Positions 27,040-35,323 of a stretch of 62,263 nt of DNA are shown piece by piece. The stretch is from contig NZ_WFIX01000185.1 in assembly GCF_009745985.1 (NCBI RefSeq), forward strand, positions 1 through 62,263. Reading direction: 5' to 3'. The stretch is from Microbacterium karelineae. Lineage in GTDB: Bacteria > Actinomycetota > Actinomycetes > Actinomycetales > Microbacteriaceae. A model generated the notes under the pieces. The model had not been told where the DNA came from. It saw nothing but the letters and a program-made list of their open reading frames with translations, and searched no databases. How positions within the stretch are numbered: the first letter of the stretch is position 1; each line of letters opens with the position of its first letter. Both the position numbers and the translations under genes were made by a program.

Positions 27040-28970
27040 GCGCGGCCCTCCGTCCGATCCCCCAGCAACTGCCGCTGCGCCCGCCGCTGCTCGAGGTACT
27101 CCGCGCGCGCGGCCGCCGTCGAGTCGAGCGTCGACTCCTCCGCGACCGGCACGTCCCACCACCCGGCGCCGTCGGGCGCGTAGATGAGCGGATCGCTGTT
27201 GATGTGGATCACGGTGGAGGCGTCCGATGCCTTCGCGCGGGCGATCGCCGCCCCGAGATCGTCGATCGCGCCGGGCCCCGGGGCGATCTCGATCGTCTCG
27301 ATGCCGTAGCTGCGCGCGTTCGCCGCGAGGTCGACCGGCAGCACGTCCTCGCCGTCGAAGCCGCGCGCCTGCGGATCGTATGCGCGGTACTTCGTCCCGA
27401 ATCGCTCAGATCCGACCGTCTCGGAGAGGTGCCCGATCGACGCGTATCCGTGGTTCTGGATGAGGACGACGATGATCTTGATGCGCTCGGCGACCGCCGT
27501 CACGAGCTCGGTGCTGAGCATGAGGTACGAGCCGTCGCCGACCATGACGATGACGTCGCGATCGGATCCGTCGGCCTCCGCGCCGCGCTTGACGCCCATG
27601 CCGCCGGCGATCTCATATCCCATGCAGCTGAACGCGTATTCGACGTGGTAGCCGAGCGGATCCCGCACGCGCCACAGCTTGTGCAGGTCGCCGGGCAGGG
27701 ACCCCGCCGCCTGCACGACGACGTCCTCGGGCGACGAGGCGCGCTGCACGGCGCCGATGATCTCGGGCTGGCCGGGCAGGGCGAGCCCCGTCGGGGCGAA
27801 GGCCGCGTCGACCGTCTCGTCCCATTCGGCCTTCTCGCGCGCGACGGTCTCGGCGTACGCGGCATCGACCGCGTGCCCCGCCAGCGCCTCGGCGAGCTCG
27901 ACGAGCGCCTCGCGCGCATCGGCGACGACGGGCAGCTGCGTGCCGTGCTTGTAGGCGTCGAACGAGGCGACGTTGATGTTGACGAACGTCACGTTCGGAT
28001 TCTGGAAGGCCGTGCGCGACGCCGTCGTGAAGTCGCTGTAGCGCGTGCCGATGCCGATGACGACGTCGGCCTCCGCCGCGCGCCGGTTGGCCGCGAGCGT
28101 GCCCGTCGCCCCGACGCCGCCGAGGTTCTGCGGGTGGTCCCACGTGAGCACGCCGCCGCCCGCCTGCGAGATCCCGACGGGGATCCCCGTCGCCTCGACC
28201 AGGGCGCGCAGCTCGTCCTCCGCGCCGGAGTACAGCACGCCGCCGCCCGCGACGATCACGGGCCGCTTCGCGGAGCGGATCGCCTCCGCCGCGAGGGCGA
28301 TCGCGCCGCGGTCCGGGCGGGGACGCCGGATCCGCCACTCGCGCCGCTGCAGGAACTCCACGGGCACGTCGAGCGCCTCGGCCTGCACGTCCTCGGGGAG
28401 CGCGATCGTGACGGCGCCCGTCTCGGCGGGATCCGTCAGCACCCGCATCGCGGCGAGCGCGATCGAGAACAGCTGCTCGGGCCGCTGCACGCGGTCGAAG
28501 AACCGCGACACGGGGCGGAAGGCGTCGGTCACCTGGATCCCGAGATCGTGCGGGTGCTCGAGCTGCTGCAGGACGGGATCCGCGACGCGCGTCGCGAACG
28601 TGTCGCTCGGCAGCAGGAGGGCGGGCAGGCGATTGGCCGTCGCGAGGGCGGCGCCCGTGAGCATGTTGGCCGCGCCGGGGCCGACCGAGGCGGCGGCCGC
28701 GTACGTCGCACGGCGGCGGCGCATGCGGGCATAGCCGACGGCCTGATGCACCATCGCCTGCTCGTTGCGCGCCTGGCGGTACGGCATCCTGCCCGGCCGC
28801 TCGTGGTGGAGCTGCTTCAGCGCCTGGCCGATGCCCGCGACGTTGCCGTGCCCGAAGATTCCGAACGTGGCGGGGATCGTGCGCTCGGCGCGGTCACCGT
28901 CGACCGTCCACTGGTTCGCGAGGAACTCGATGAGGGCCTGCCCCACCGTCATCCGCGTCGTCTGGGCCAT
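27036..28970 (-). CDS. iolD: Trihydroxycyclohexane-1,2-dione hydrolase
   Basis: A 644-residue thiamine-diphosphate enzyme, the usual IolD length, which opens the cyclohexane-dione ring to 5-deoxy-glucuronate. The N-terminal PYR domain holds the catalytic Glu in ARNEQAMVHQAVGYAR. A central domain follows, and the C-terminal PP domain holds GDGSYLMLSTELVTAV with the metal-binding Asp and downstream IQNHGYASIG. ATG at 28970 (MAQTTRMTVGQ); the frame is open far upstream but overlaps iolA. The gap to the iolA stop is only 14 bp, leaving no room for iolB, which lies between these genes in C. glutamicum. Confidence 0.93.
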   Translation of the reverse strand: MAQTTRMTVGQALIEFLANQWTVDGDRAERTIPATFGIFGHGNVAGIGQALKQLHHERPGRMPYRQARNEQAMVHQAVGYARMRRRRATYAAAASVGPGAANMLTGAALATANRLPALLLPSDTFATRVADPVLQQLEHPHDLGIQVTDAFRPVSRFFDRVQRPEQLFSIALAAMRVLTDPAETGAVTIALPEDVQAEALDVPVEFLQRREWRIRRPRPDRGAIALAAEAIRSAKRPVIVAGGGVLYSGAEDELRALVEATGIPVGISQAGGGVLTWDHPQNLGGVGATGTLAANRRAAEADVVIGIGTRYSDFTTASRTAFQNPNVTFVNINVASFDAYKHGTQLPVVADAREALVELAEALAGHAVDAAYAETVAREKAEWDETVDAAFAPTGLALPGQPEIIGAVQRASSPEDVVVQAAGSLPGDLHKLWRVRDPLGYHVEYAFSCMGYEIAGGMGVKRGAEADGSDRDVIVMVGDGSYLMLSTELVTAVAERIKIIVVLIQNHGYASIGHLSETVGSERFGTKYRAYDPQARGFDGEDVLPVDLAANARSYGIETIEIAPGPGAIDDLGAAIARAKASDASTVIHINSDPLIYAPDGAGWWDVPVAEESTLDSTAAARAEYLEQRRAQRQLLGDRTEGRA

Positions 28971-28984
28971 ATCGGGGATCCTTC

Positions 28985-30508
28985 TCAGTCGTTCTGGGGG
29001 AAGCCGAGGTCGATGCCGCCATGCGTCGCGGGATCCAGCCAGCGACTCGTGATGGCCTTCTCGCGCGTGAAGAACTCGAAGCCCTGCACGCCGTACGCCT
29101 TGCTGTCGCCGAACAGCGACTGCTTCCACCCGCCGAACGAGTGGTACGCGACGGGCACGGGGATCGGCACGTTGATGCCGATCATGCCGACCTGGATCTC
29201 GTTCTGGAAGCGCCGCGCCGCGCCGCCGTCGTTCGTGAAGATCGCGGTGCCGTTGCCGAACTGCCCGGAGTTGATGAGGGCGGCGCCCTCGTCGTAGCTC
29301 TTCACCCGCACGATCTCGAGCACGGGCCCGAAGATCTCCTCCGTGTAGGCCCGCGACGTCGTCGGCACCTCGTCGATGAGCGTGGGCCCGAAGAAGAACC
29401 CGCCCTCGCAGCCAGGTGCCGTGAAGCCGCGGCCGTCGACGACGATCTTCGCGCCATCGGCCTCGGCGATGTCGACGTATCCCGACACCTTCGCGCGGTG
29501 CTCGGCCGTGATGAGCGGCCCCATCTGCGGCTCGGGGTGCGATGCGCCGTCGCCGATGCGGAGGGCGGAGATCCGCTCGGTGATCTTCTCGATCAGCTCG
29601 TCGGCCACAGGCTCCACCGCGAGGACGACGGAGATCGCCATGCAGCGCTCGCCCGCCGCGCCGTAGCCGGCGTTGATGGCCTGGTCGGCGACGATGTCGA
29701 GGTCGGCGTCGGGCAGCACGAGCATGTGATTCTTCGCGCCGCCGAGCGCCTGCACGCGCTTGCCGTGCTGCGAGGCGGTCTCGTAGATGTACTTCGCGAT
29801 CGGCGTGGATCCGACGAACGAGATCGACTGCACCGCCGGGTCCGTGAGCAGGCCGTCGACGGCGAGCTTGTCGCCCTGCAGCACCGTGAACACGCCGTCG
29901 GGCAGGCCGGCCTCCTTCCACAGCTCGGCCATCCAGAGCGCGGCAGATGGATCCTTCTCGCTCGGCTTCAGCACGACGGCGTTGCCGGCCGCGATCGCGA
30001 CGGGGAAGAACCACATCGGCACCATCGCCGGGAAGTTGAAGGGGCTGATGACGCCGACGACGCCGAGGGGCTGCTTGAGCGAGTAGACGTCGATGCCGGT
30101 GGACACGTTCTCGTTGAAGGCGCCCTTCGTGAAGTGGGCGAAGCCCGTCGCGAGCTCGACGACCTCCTGTCCTCGGGCGATCTCACCCATCGCGTCCGAG
30201 AGGACCTTGCCGTGCTCGCGGGTGATGATCTCGGCGAGCTCGCCGTTGCGGGCGTTCAGCAGCTCACGGAACGAGAACAGCACGGCCTGGCGCTTCGCGA
30301 CCGAGTAGGTCGACCACGTCTCGAACCCGCGCTGGGCGGAGGCGATCGCCTCGTCGATCTCGGACTGGTCGGCGAGGGCGACCCTGGCCTGCTGCACCCC
30401 CGTCGCGGGGTTGAACACGGGGGCCGTCCGGCCGCTGTGCGATGCGCGCGGCGCGCCGTCGATCCAGTGGCCGATCGTCGGGATGGCGGTGGTGTCGGTG
30501 ATGCTCAT
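28985..30508 (-). CDS. iolA: Methylmalonate-semialdehyde dehydrogenase (acylating)
   Basis: A 507-residue CoA-acylating ALDH (MmsA/IolA) converting malonate semialdehyde to acetyl-CoA and CO2, the last step of inositol catabolism. Seen: ISPFNFPAMVPMWFFPVAIA, GSTPIAKYIYE nucleotide loop, AKNHMLVLPDAD in place of the usual base Glu (typical for this CoA-dependent family), and GAAGERCMAIS with the nucleophilic Cys. ATG preceded by GAGG. It sits 22 bp downstream of the aldolase gene. Confidence 0.92.
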   Translation of the reverse strand: MSITDTTAIPTIGHWIDGAPRASHSGRTAPVFNPATGVQQARVALADQSEIDEAIASAQRGFETWSTYSVAKRQAVLFSFRELLNARNGELAEIITREHGKVLSDAMGEIARGQEVVELATGFAHFTKGAFNENVSTGIDVYSLKQPLGVVGVISPFNFPAMVPMWFFPVAIAAGNAVVLKPSEKDPSAALWMAELWKEAGLPDGVFTVLQGDKLAVDGLLTDPAVQSISFVGSTPIAKYIYETASQHGKRVQALGGAKNHMLVLPDADLDIVADQAINAGYGAAGERCMAISVVLAVEPVADELIEKITERISALRIGDGASHPEPQMGPLITAEHRAKVSGYVDIAEADGAKIVVDGRGFTAPGCEGGFFFGPTLIDEVPTTSRAYTEEIFGPVLEIVRVKSYDEGAALINSGQFGNGTAIFTNDGGAARRFQNEIQVGMIGINVPIPVPVAYHSFGGWKQSLFGDSKAYGVQGFEFFTREKAITSRWLDPATHGGIDLGFPQND

Positions 30509-30530
30509 GGGATCCTCACTCGGTGCGTCG

Positions 30531-31436
30531 TCAGACGCGGACGGAAGCGGTGGGGTGGACGAGGGATGCGGCGGTGTCGACGGCGTCGGCGACGTCTCCC
30601 CCGGCCGGGTACAGCAGGTTGCGGCCGACCGTGAGGCCGACGACGCCGGGAAGCGCGAGCGCGTCGCGCCACGAGGCGAACATCGCGTCCGGGTCGCCCG
30701 CGCCGTCGCCGCCGAGCAGCAGCGTCGGCATCGTGGTCGACTCCATGACGCGCTCCATGTCGTCGACGACGGGGAGCTTCATCCACGTGTACGCGCTGTC
30801 GGCGCCGAGGCCCGACGCGATGGCCACGGAGCGGATGACGGCGTCGGGCGTGAGGTCGTTCGCGATCGCCCCGTCGCGCCACGCGCTCATGAACGGCTCG
30901 AGCATGATCGGCAGGCGCGCGCGGGCGGCCTCCGTGACGGCGCGCGCCGTGGCCTCGAGCGTCGGGGCCGTGCCCGCGTCGTCGAGGTTGATGCGCACGA
31001 GAGTCTTCGCGATGTCGATCCCGCGCGAGACCATCGCCTGCACGTCGTAGCCGGTGTAGCGGTCGTCCATCTCGAAGGAGGCGCCGCGCAGGCCTCCGCG
31101 GTTCATGGATCCGACGACGAGCTTGTCGTCGAGCAGACCGAGGCCCGCGAGGTCGTCGATGATGTCGGGGGTGCCGAGCACGCCGTCGACCCCGGGGCGC
31201 TCGAGCGCCGTCGCGAGGCGGTCGAGCAGGTCGCAGCGATTCGCCATGGCGGTCGCGTCGGATCCGACCGACAGGGACCCGCGCGCCGGGTGGTCCGCGG
31301 CGACGATCAGCAGCTTGCCGTCGTCGCCGACGAGGCTGCGCCGCCGGCGGGCGCGGAACGCCTCGCCGATCGCGTCGGGCCGGCGCGCGCGCATCTCGCG
31401 CAGGTCCGCGAACGCCCGCGCGTCGAGGGCGCTCAT
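30531..31436 (-). CDS. Cgl0159-type aldolase-like protein
   Basis: A 301-residue (beta/alpha)8 protein of the class I aldolase-like family found in actinobacterial iol loci (C. glutamicum Cgl0159 type). ADHPARGSL near the N-terminus and YTWMKLPVV, with a Lys in the position of a Schiff-base Lys, suggest an aldolase. It is likely the functional replacement of IolJ, splitting 2-deoxy-5-keto-gluconate-6-phosphate to DHAP and malonate semialdehyde; that is inferred from family and operon position. ATG overlaps the iolC stop by 4 nt. Confidence 0.8.
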   Translation of the reverse strand: MSALDARAFADLREMRARRPDAIGEAFRARRRRSLVGDDGKLLIVAADHPARGSLSVGSDATAMANRCDLLDRLATALERPGVDGVLGTPDIIDDLAGLGLLDDKLVVGSMNRGGLRGASFEMDDRYTGYDVQAMVSRGIDIAKTLVRINLDDAGTAPTLEATARAVTEAARARLPIMLEPFMSAWRDGAIANDLTPDAVIRSVAIASGLGADSAYTWMKLPVVDDMERVMESTTMPTLLLGGDGAGDPDAMFASWRDALALPGVVGLTVGRNLLYPAGGDVADAVDTAASLVHPTASVRV

Positions 31437-32383
31437 GCCCGGATCCCCTCGAGCGCCCGCTCGACCTCGTCGGGCGTGGGCATCGCGGTCGAGCATTCGC
31501 GCCGCGACGCGACGATGGCGCCCGCGACGTTCGCGAATCGCAGTGTGCGCTCGAGGCCCCAGCCCTCGAGCAGCCCGTGGCAGAGCGCGCCGCCGAAGGC
31601 GTCGCCGGCGCCGAGGCCGTTGATGACCTCGACGACGTGCGTCGGAACCTCGACCTGTTCGTCGCGGGTCTTGGCGAGCACTCCCTTCGGGCCCTGCTTG
31701 ACGATCGCGATCTCGATGCCCCGCTCGAGCAGCGCGTCGGCCGCGCGCTGGGGCTCGGTCTCGCCGACCGCGACCTCGCATTCCTCGCGGTTGCCGACGG
31801 CCACCGTGACCTGCCCGAGCACGGGCTCGAGGTGAGCGGTCGCGTCCGCCGCCGTCTCCCAGAACATGGGCCGGTAGTCGAGGTCGAGGATCGTGTGCTC
31901 CCGGCGCTCGCGCGCGGCGAGCGCCGCATGCAGGGCCGAGCGGCTGGGATCCTCGCTGAGGCCGGTCGTCGTGATCCAGAGGATCCGCGCGGCGCGCACG
32001 GCGTCCGCGTCGACCTCGGCCGGCGTGACGTTCATGTCGGGCGCCTTGGGCTCACGATAGAAGTACAGCGGGAAGTCGTCGGGCGGGAAGATCTCACAGA
32101 ACGTCACGGGCGTGTTCAGGTCGGGATCCGTGCCGACGTAGCGCGTCTCGACGCCGAGGCGGCCGAGCTCCGCGAGCAGGTACCGGCCGAACGGGTCGTC
32201 GCCCACGCGCGAGACGAGCGCCGGAGTGTGCCCGTGCCGTGCCGCGGCGACCGTGACGTTCGCGGCCGTGCCGCCGAGGTACTTGCCGAATGTCTCGACC
32301 TTCTCGAGGCCGACGCCGTCCTGCAGCGGGTAGATGTCGACGCCGAGGCGGCCGATGGCCAATACGTCGGGGGCAGCGGTCAT
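31433..32383 (-). CDS. iolC: 5-Dehydro-2-deoxygluconokinase
   Basis: A 316-residue PfkB-family kinase phosphorylating 2-deoxy-5-keto-gluconate. N-terminal GRLGVDIYPLQDG and FGKYLGGTAANVTVAAAR are IolC-like. The second PfkB signature is NGLGAGDAFGGALCHG near 259-274, with the catalytic Asp in GAGD. It is first gene of the seven-gene iol operon; the 152-bp gap to the divergent gntR holds paired operator-like sites. Confidence 0.92.
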   Translation of the reverse strand: MTAAPDVLAIGRLGVDIYPLQDGVGLEKVETFGKYLGGTAANVTVAAARHGHTPALVSRVGDDPFGRYLLAELGRLGVETRYVGTDPDLNTPVTFCEIFPPDDFPLYFYREPKAPDMNVTPAEVDADAVRAARILWITTTGLSEDPSRSALHAALAARERREHTILDLDYRPMFWETAADATAHLEPVLGQVTVAVGNREECEVAVGETEPQRAADALLERGIEIAIVKQGPKGVLAKTRDEQVEVPTHVVEVINGLGAGDAFGGALCHGLLEGWGLERTLRFANVAGAIVASRRECSTAMPTPDEVERALEGIRA

Positions 32384-32441
32384 GTCGTCACACTCCGTTG
32401 TCGAGACTGGGGACCCGCGACGAGTGGATCACTCGCCGCCA

Positions 32442-32459
32442 TATGTCCTGACAATATCA
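32442..32459 (+). promoter_or_regulatory. Operator-like site 1, iolC/gntR gap
   Basis: TATGTCCTGACAATATCA matches the reverse complement of site 2 at 14 of 18 positions and contains a TGTCNNGACA core. It lies about 58 bp upstream of the iolC start. Confidence 0.5.
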
Positions 32460-32499
32460 CAACATGGGCATCGCGCAACCGAACAAACACCCGCATGAG

Positions 32500-32517
32500 T
32501 AACATTGTGTGGACATA
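32500..32517 (-). promoter_or_regulatory. Operator-like site 2, iolC/gntR gap
   Basis: On the minus strand it reads TATGTCCACACAATGTTA. It is inverted relative to site 1, 40 bp away, and ends 18 bp before the gntR start, so a bound regulator would also block its own gene. Confidence 0.5.
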
Positions 32518-32535
32518 GACGTCCAAGGGGGACCC

Positions 32536-33297
32536 ATGGCATCCGACACACCCGTCTGGCCCGACGACCTGTTCGCCGACCTCGACCGCACGGGGCCCAT
32601 CCCCCTGTACTTCCAGATATCGAGCCGCCTCGAGAACGCGATCCGCTCCGGACGGATCCCCGCGGGAGCGCGCCTCGACAACGAGATCTCGATCGGCCAG
32701 CGCCTCGGCCTCTCGCGACCGACCGTGCGACGCGCGATCCAGGAGGTCGTCGACAAGGGCCTGCTCGTGCGACGCCGCGGCATCGGCACGCAGGTCGTGC
32801 AGGGCCAGGTGACGCGCGAGGTCGAGCTGACGAGCCTCTACGAGGACCTCAAGGGCTCGTCTCTCGAACCGGGCACCCGCGTCCTGACGCACGAGATCGT
32901 CGCGGCACCCGAGGCGGTCGCAGAGAAGCTCAGCCTCGCGCCGGGCACGGAGGTGCTGCGCCTGCGCCGGCTGCGCACGACCGACGGATCCCCGATGGCC
33001 GTGCTCGAGAACTACCTGCCATCCGAGTTCGCCGATGTGACCGAGGCGCAGCTCGAGACCGGCGGCCTCTACGCGATGATGCGGGCGCGCGGCGTCACGA
33101 TCCGGGTCGCGAAGCAGCACATCGGGGCGCGCCGCGCGCACGACGACGAGCCCGGCCTGCTGGACGTCGACGCGGGCAGCCCGCTGCTCACGATGGAGCG
33201 CGTCGCGTTCGACGCGTCGGGCCGCGCTGTCGAGTACGGCCGGCACGTGTACCGCCCCGACATGTACAGCTTCGAGACCACGCTCGTCGCGAAGTAG
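32536..33297 (+). CDS. GntR/HutC-family regulator of inositol genes
   Basis: A 253-residue repressor-type protein. The N-terminal GntR winged helix (~16-85) has PLYFQISSRLENAIRSGRIP and LGLSRPTVRRAIQEVVDKGL; the C-terminal UTRA ligand domain (~95-250) ends in ...RHVYRPDMYSFET. ATG at 32536 has AAGGGGGA upstream; a start nine codons earlier is less well placed. Divergent from iolC, it is the likely local iol repressor; the ligand is probably an inositol intermediate (inference). Confidence 0.85.
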   Translation: MASDTPVWPDDLFADLDRTGPIPLYFQISSRLENAIRSGRIPAGARLDNEISIGQRLGLSRPTVRRAIQEVVDKGLLVRRRGIGTQVVQGQVTREVELTSLYEDLKGSSLEPGTRVLTHEIVAAPEAVAEKLSLAPGTEVLRLRRLRTTDGSPMAVLENYLPSEFADVTEAQLETGGLYAMMRARGVTIRVAKQHIGARRAHDDEPGLLDVDAGSPLLTMERVAFDASGRAVEYGRHVYRPDMYSFETTLVAK

Positions 33298-33312
33298 GAC
33301 GCTCCCGACGGC

Positions 33313-34587
33313 TCATTCCCCGGCGAAGCGCGCGGCATGTCCGGCCCACCCGCGCTCGGCGGGGAGGGCGCGCAGCGGACGACTCGTGAGCGCGAGCAGC
33401 GCGGCGACCGCGCAGAGCCCCGCACAGACGGCCAAGGTCGGACCGCGTCCGACCCATCCGAGCCCGACGCCGGCGAGGAGCGGCGCGAGAGGCATGGCCC
33501 CCATCGACAGCACCATCGACGCGGCGTTCGCACGCCCCACCAGCTCCGTCGGCACCGCAACCATGACGTAGCCGCCCATCCCCGCGTTCATCGCCGGAAG
33601 CAGGAAGAGCGCACCGGCGACGAGGAGGATCACGGGGATCAGCGCGTCGACGAACGGAAGCGCGACCGCCGCGCCGGCCATCACGGTGAGTCCACCCATC
33701 AGCAGGATCCCCGCCGGAACCCGCGCGACGAGCAGCGGCGCGGCGAGCGCCCCGGCGAGCATCGCGGCGCCGATGCCGGTCGACAGCCAGCCGATCTCGA
33801 CGGGCGAGCGGCCCGCCTGCTGCAGCGCGTAGATGACGGTCGTCATGAGCGACGACAGCCCGAGATTGATGATCGTGACGACGATCAGCACCCCGCGCAG
33901 ATCGCGCCGCGCGAACAGCCAGGCGAAGCCCTGCCGGATGTCGGCGAGCGCGCCGCCCCGCTCCGCCGTCACCGCGGGCGGGCGAGCGAGCGCCCGTCGC
34001 CCGAGGGCCCACGCCGTCGCGGCCGCAGCCACCTGGCACGCCACGACCACCGCGGCGACGAGCCACGCGCCCACCGCGAGGAGCACGCCGCCGAGCGGCC
34101 CGCCCGCGAGGTCGAGCACCGCGTTGCGTCCCTGATTCGCGGCCTGCGCGCGCCCCATCGCCGCCGCAGGGACGAGGTCCTTGAGCGCCGCCTCGCCCGC
34201 CGGGCCGAAGAAGCCCTCGCGCCCCGCGAGCAGAGCGTTCACTGCGAGGAGGGAGGAGAAGGTGAGCGCGTCACCGAGGGAGAGCACGAGGAATGCCGAC
34301 GCGATGATCGCCCCGACGGCGCCGCCGGCGATCATGAGCCGCACACGCGAGCGGCGGTCGGCGAGCACGCCTCCGCCGAGCGTGGTCATGACGCGCACGG
34401 CCGCCCCCACACCACCGATCACCCCTGCCTGAACGGGTTCGTCCGTCACGGCCAACGCGACGAGCGGAAGCGCGAACGAGACGAGCGCCGCGCCGAGGCC
34501 GCCGGCCGTGTCGCTCACCAGCCACGTGACATACGCGCGATTTCGCCAGAGGGAGGGCCGCGCATCCGCGGCAGTCAAGGTGCTCAT
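33313..34587 (-). CDS. MFS transporter (multidrug-type efflux)
   Basis: A 424-residue, 12-helix major facilitator. The N-terminus RNRAYVTWLVSDTAGGLGAA and the motif-A-like loop ADRRSRVRLMIAGG resemble the DHA3/MefA-like efflux group. ATG at 34587; 23 in-frame codons upstream overlap the operator and are excluded. The stop lies 15 bp from the convergent gntR end. It is divergent from an ArsR-like regulator with shared operators, the layout of a ligand-inducible pump. Cargo unknown. Confidence 0.85.
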   Translation of the reverse strand: MSTLTAADARPSLWRNRAYVTWLVSDTAGGLGAALVSFALPLVALAVTDEPVQAGVIGGVGAAVRVMTTLGGGVLADRRSRVRLMIAGGAVGAIIASAFLVLSLGDALTFSSLLAVNALLAGREGFFGPAGEAALKDLVPAAAMGRAQAANQGRNAVLDLAGGPLGGVLLAVGAWLVAAVVVACQVAAAATAWALGRRALARPPAVTAERGGALADIRQGFAWLFARRDLRGVLIVVTIINLGLSSLMTTVIYALQQAGRSPVEIGWLSTGIGAAMLAGALAAPLLVARVPAGILLMGGLTVMAGAAVALPFVDALIPVILLVAGALFLLPAMNAGMGGYVMVAVPTELVGRANAASMVLSMGAMPLAPLLAGVGLGWVGRGPTLAVCAGLCAVAALLALTSRPLRALPAERGWAGHAARFAGE

Positions 34588-34599
34588 GTTCGCAAGAGT

Positions 34600-34623
34600 A
34601 GTTGCGCAACTATACTTGCGCAA
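34600..34623. promoter_or_regulatory. Paired operator over divergent -10 sites
   Basis: AGTTGCGCAACT (34600-34611) is a perfect 12-bp palindrome, followed after 4 bp by a second TTGCGCAA palindrome (34616-34623). TATACT (34611-34616, +) and TATAGT (34609-34614, minus strand) are -10-like hexamers lying between and across them. Binding here would block both the MFS and ArsR-type genes. Confidence 0.65.
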
Positions 34624-34667
34624 TGATTCGTGCGCGATTTTTCCCGCGCACCGCATAGGCTCGAGAC

Positions 34668-35264
34668 ATGGCCTCCCCGACGGACGATGCCGCTGCCCCT
34701 CAACCTGACGACGCGACCGCGACGACCGCGATGCTCAAGGCGATGTCACACCCCCTGCGCCGCGCGGCGCTCCGCGCCCTGCAGTCACGAGGATCCGCCC
34801 GGGCCTCCGACCTCGCGGCCGACCTCGACGTCGCGCCGAACACCATGAGCTTCCACCTGCGGTCGCTCGCCGCCGGCGGACTCATCGTCGAGGATCCGTC
34901 GCGCGCGGCCGATCGGCGCGAGCGCGTGTGGGTTCCCGCCGAGGTCTCGGTGAACATCCGGGAGCCGGGGCGACCCGTTGCCGATGAGGCCCTCACTGCG
35001 ACCGTGCTGCGCGAGCTCTTCGCCGACCACGCAGAGCGCGCCCGACGCCTCGCCGCATGGTCGCTCGCGAGCGTCGGCAGCGCTGACCCTGAACCGCACG
35101 GGGTGTTCTCGAGCATCGACCTGCGGCTCACCTCAGCCGAGGCCGTCGCCCTCCACCGGCGCCTCCTGGCCGTCGTCGACGAGGCGCGCACCGCGCACGA
35201 CCCCGACACCGGGGAGAGCCGGATGTACGACTTCGACATCCTCGCCGTCGACGACACGATCTGA
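34668..35264 (+). CDS. ArsR-like winged-helix regulator
   Basis: A 198-residue regulator with an HTH_20/ArsR winged helix at ~20-100 (KAMSHPLRRAALRALQSRGS, then DLDVAPNTMSFHLRSLAAGG). The C-terminal half is helical (~120-180) and may dimerise or bind ligand. No Cys-based metal site is visible, so a metal sensor role is not supported. ATG at 34668. It is divergent from the MFS pump and probably represses both genes through the TTGCGCAA operators. Confidence 0.85.
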   Translation: MASPTDDAAAPQPDDATATTAMLKAMSHPLRRAALRALQSRGSARASDLAADLDVAPNTMSFHLRSLAAGGLIVEDPSRAADRRERVWVPAEVSVNIREPGRPVADEALTATVLRELFADHAERARRLAAWSLASVGSADPEPHGVFSSIDLRLTSAEAVALHRRLLAVVDEARTAHDPDTGESRMYDFDILAVDDTI

Positions 35265-35271
35265 CGGAGAA

Positions 35272-35303
35272 GGGCGGGATCCGGGGCGCCCCGGATCCCG
35301 CCC
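35272..35303. terminator. Bidirectional terminator: perfect 32-bp palindrome
   Basis: Arms of 15 bp (35272-35286 with 35289-35303) around a central CG are perfectly self-complementary. It separates the convergent ArsR-like gene and gapB. Confidence 0.75.
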
Positions 35304-35323
35304 TCGACGGATTCGCTGAGCTC

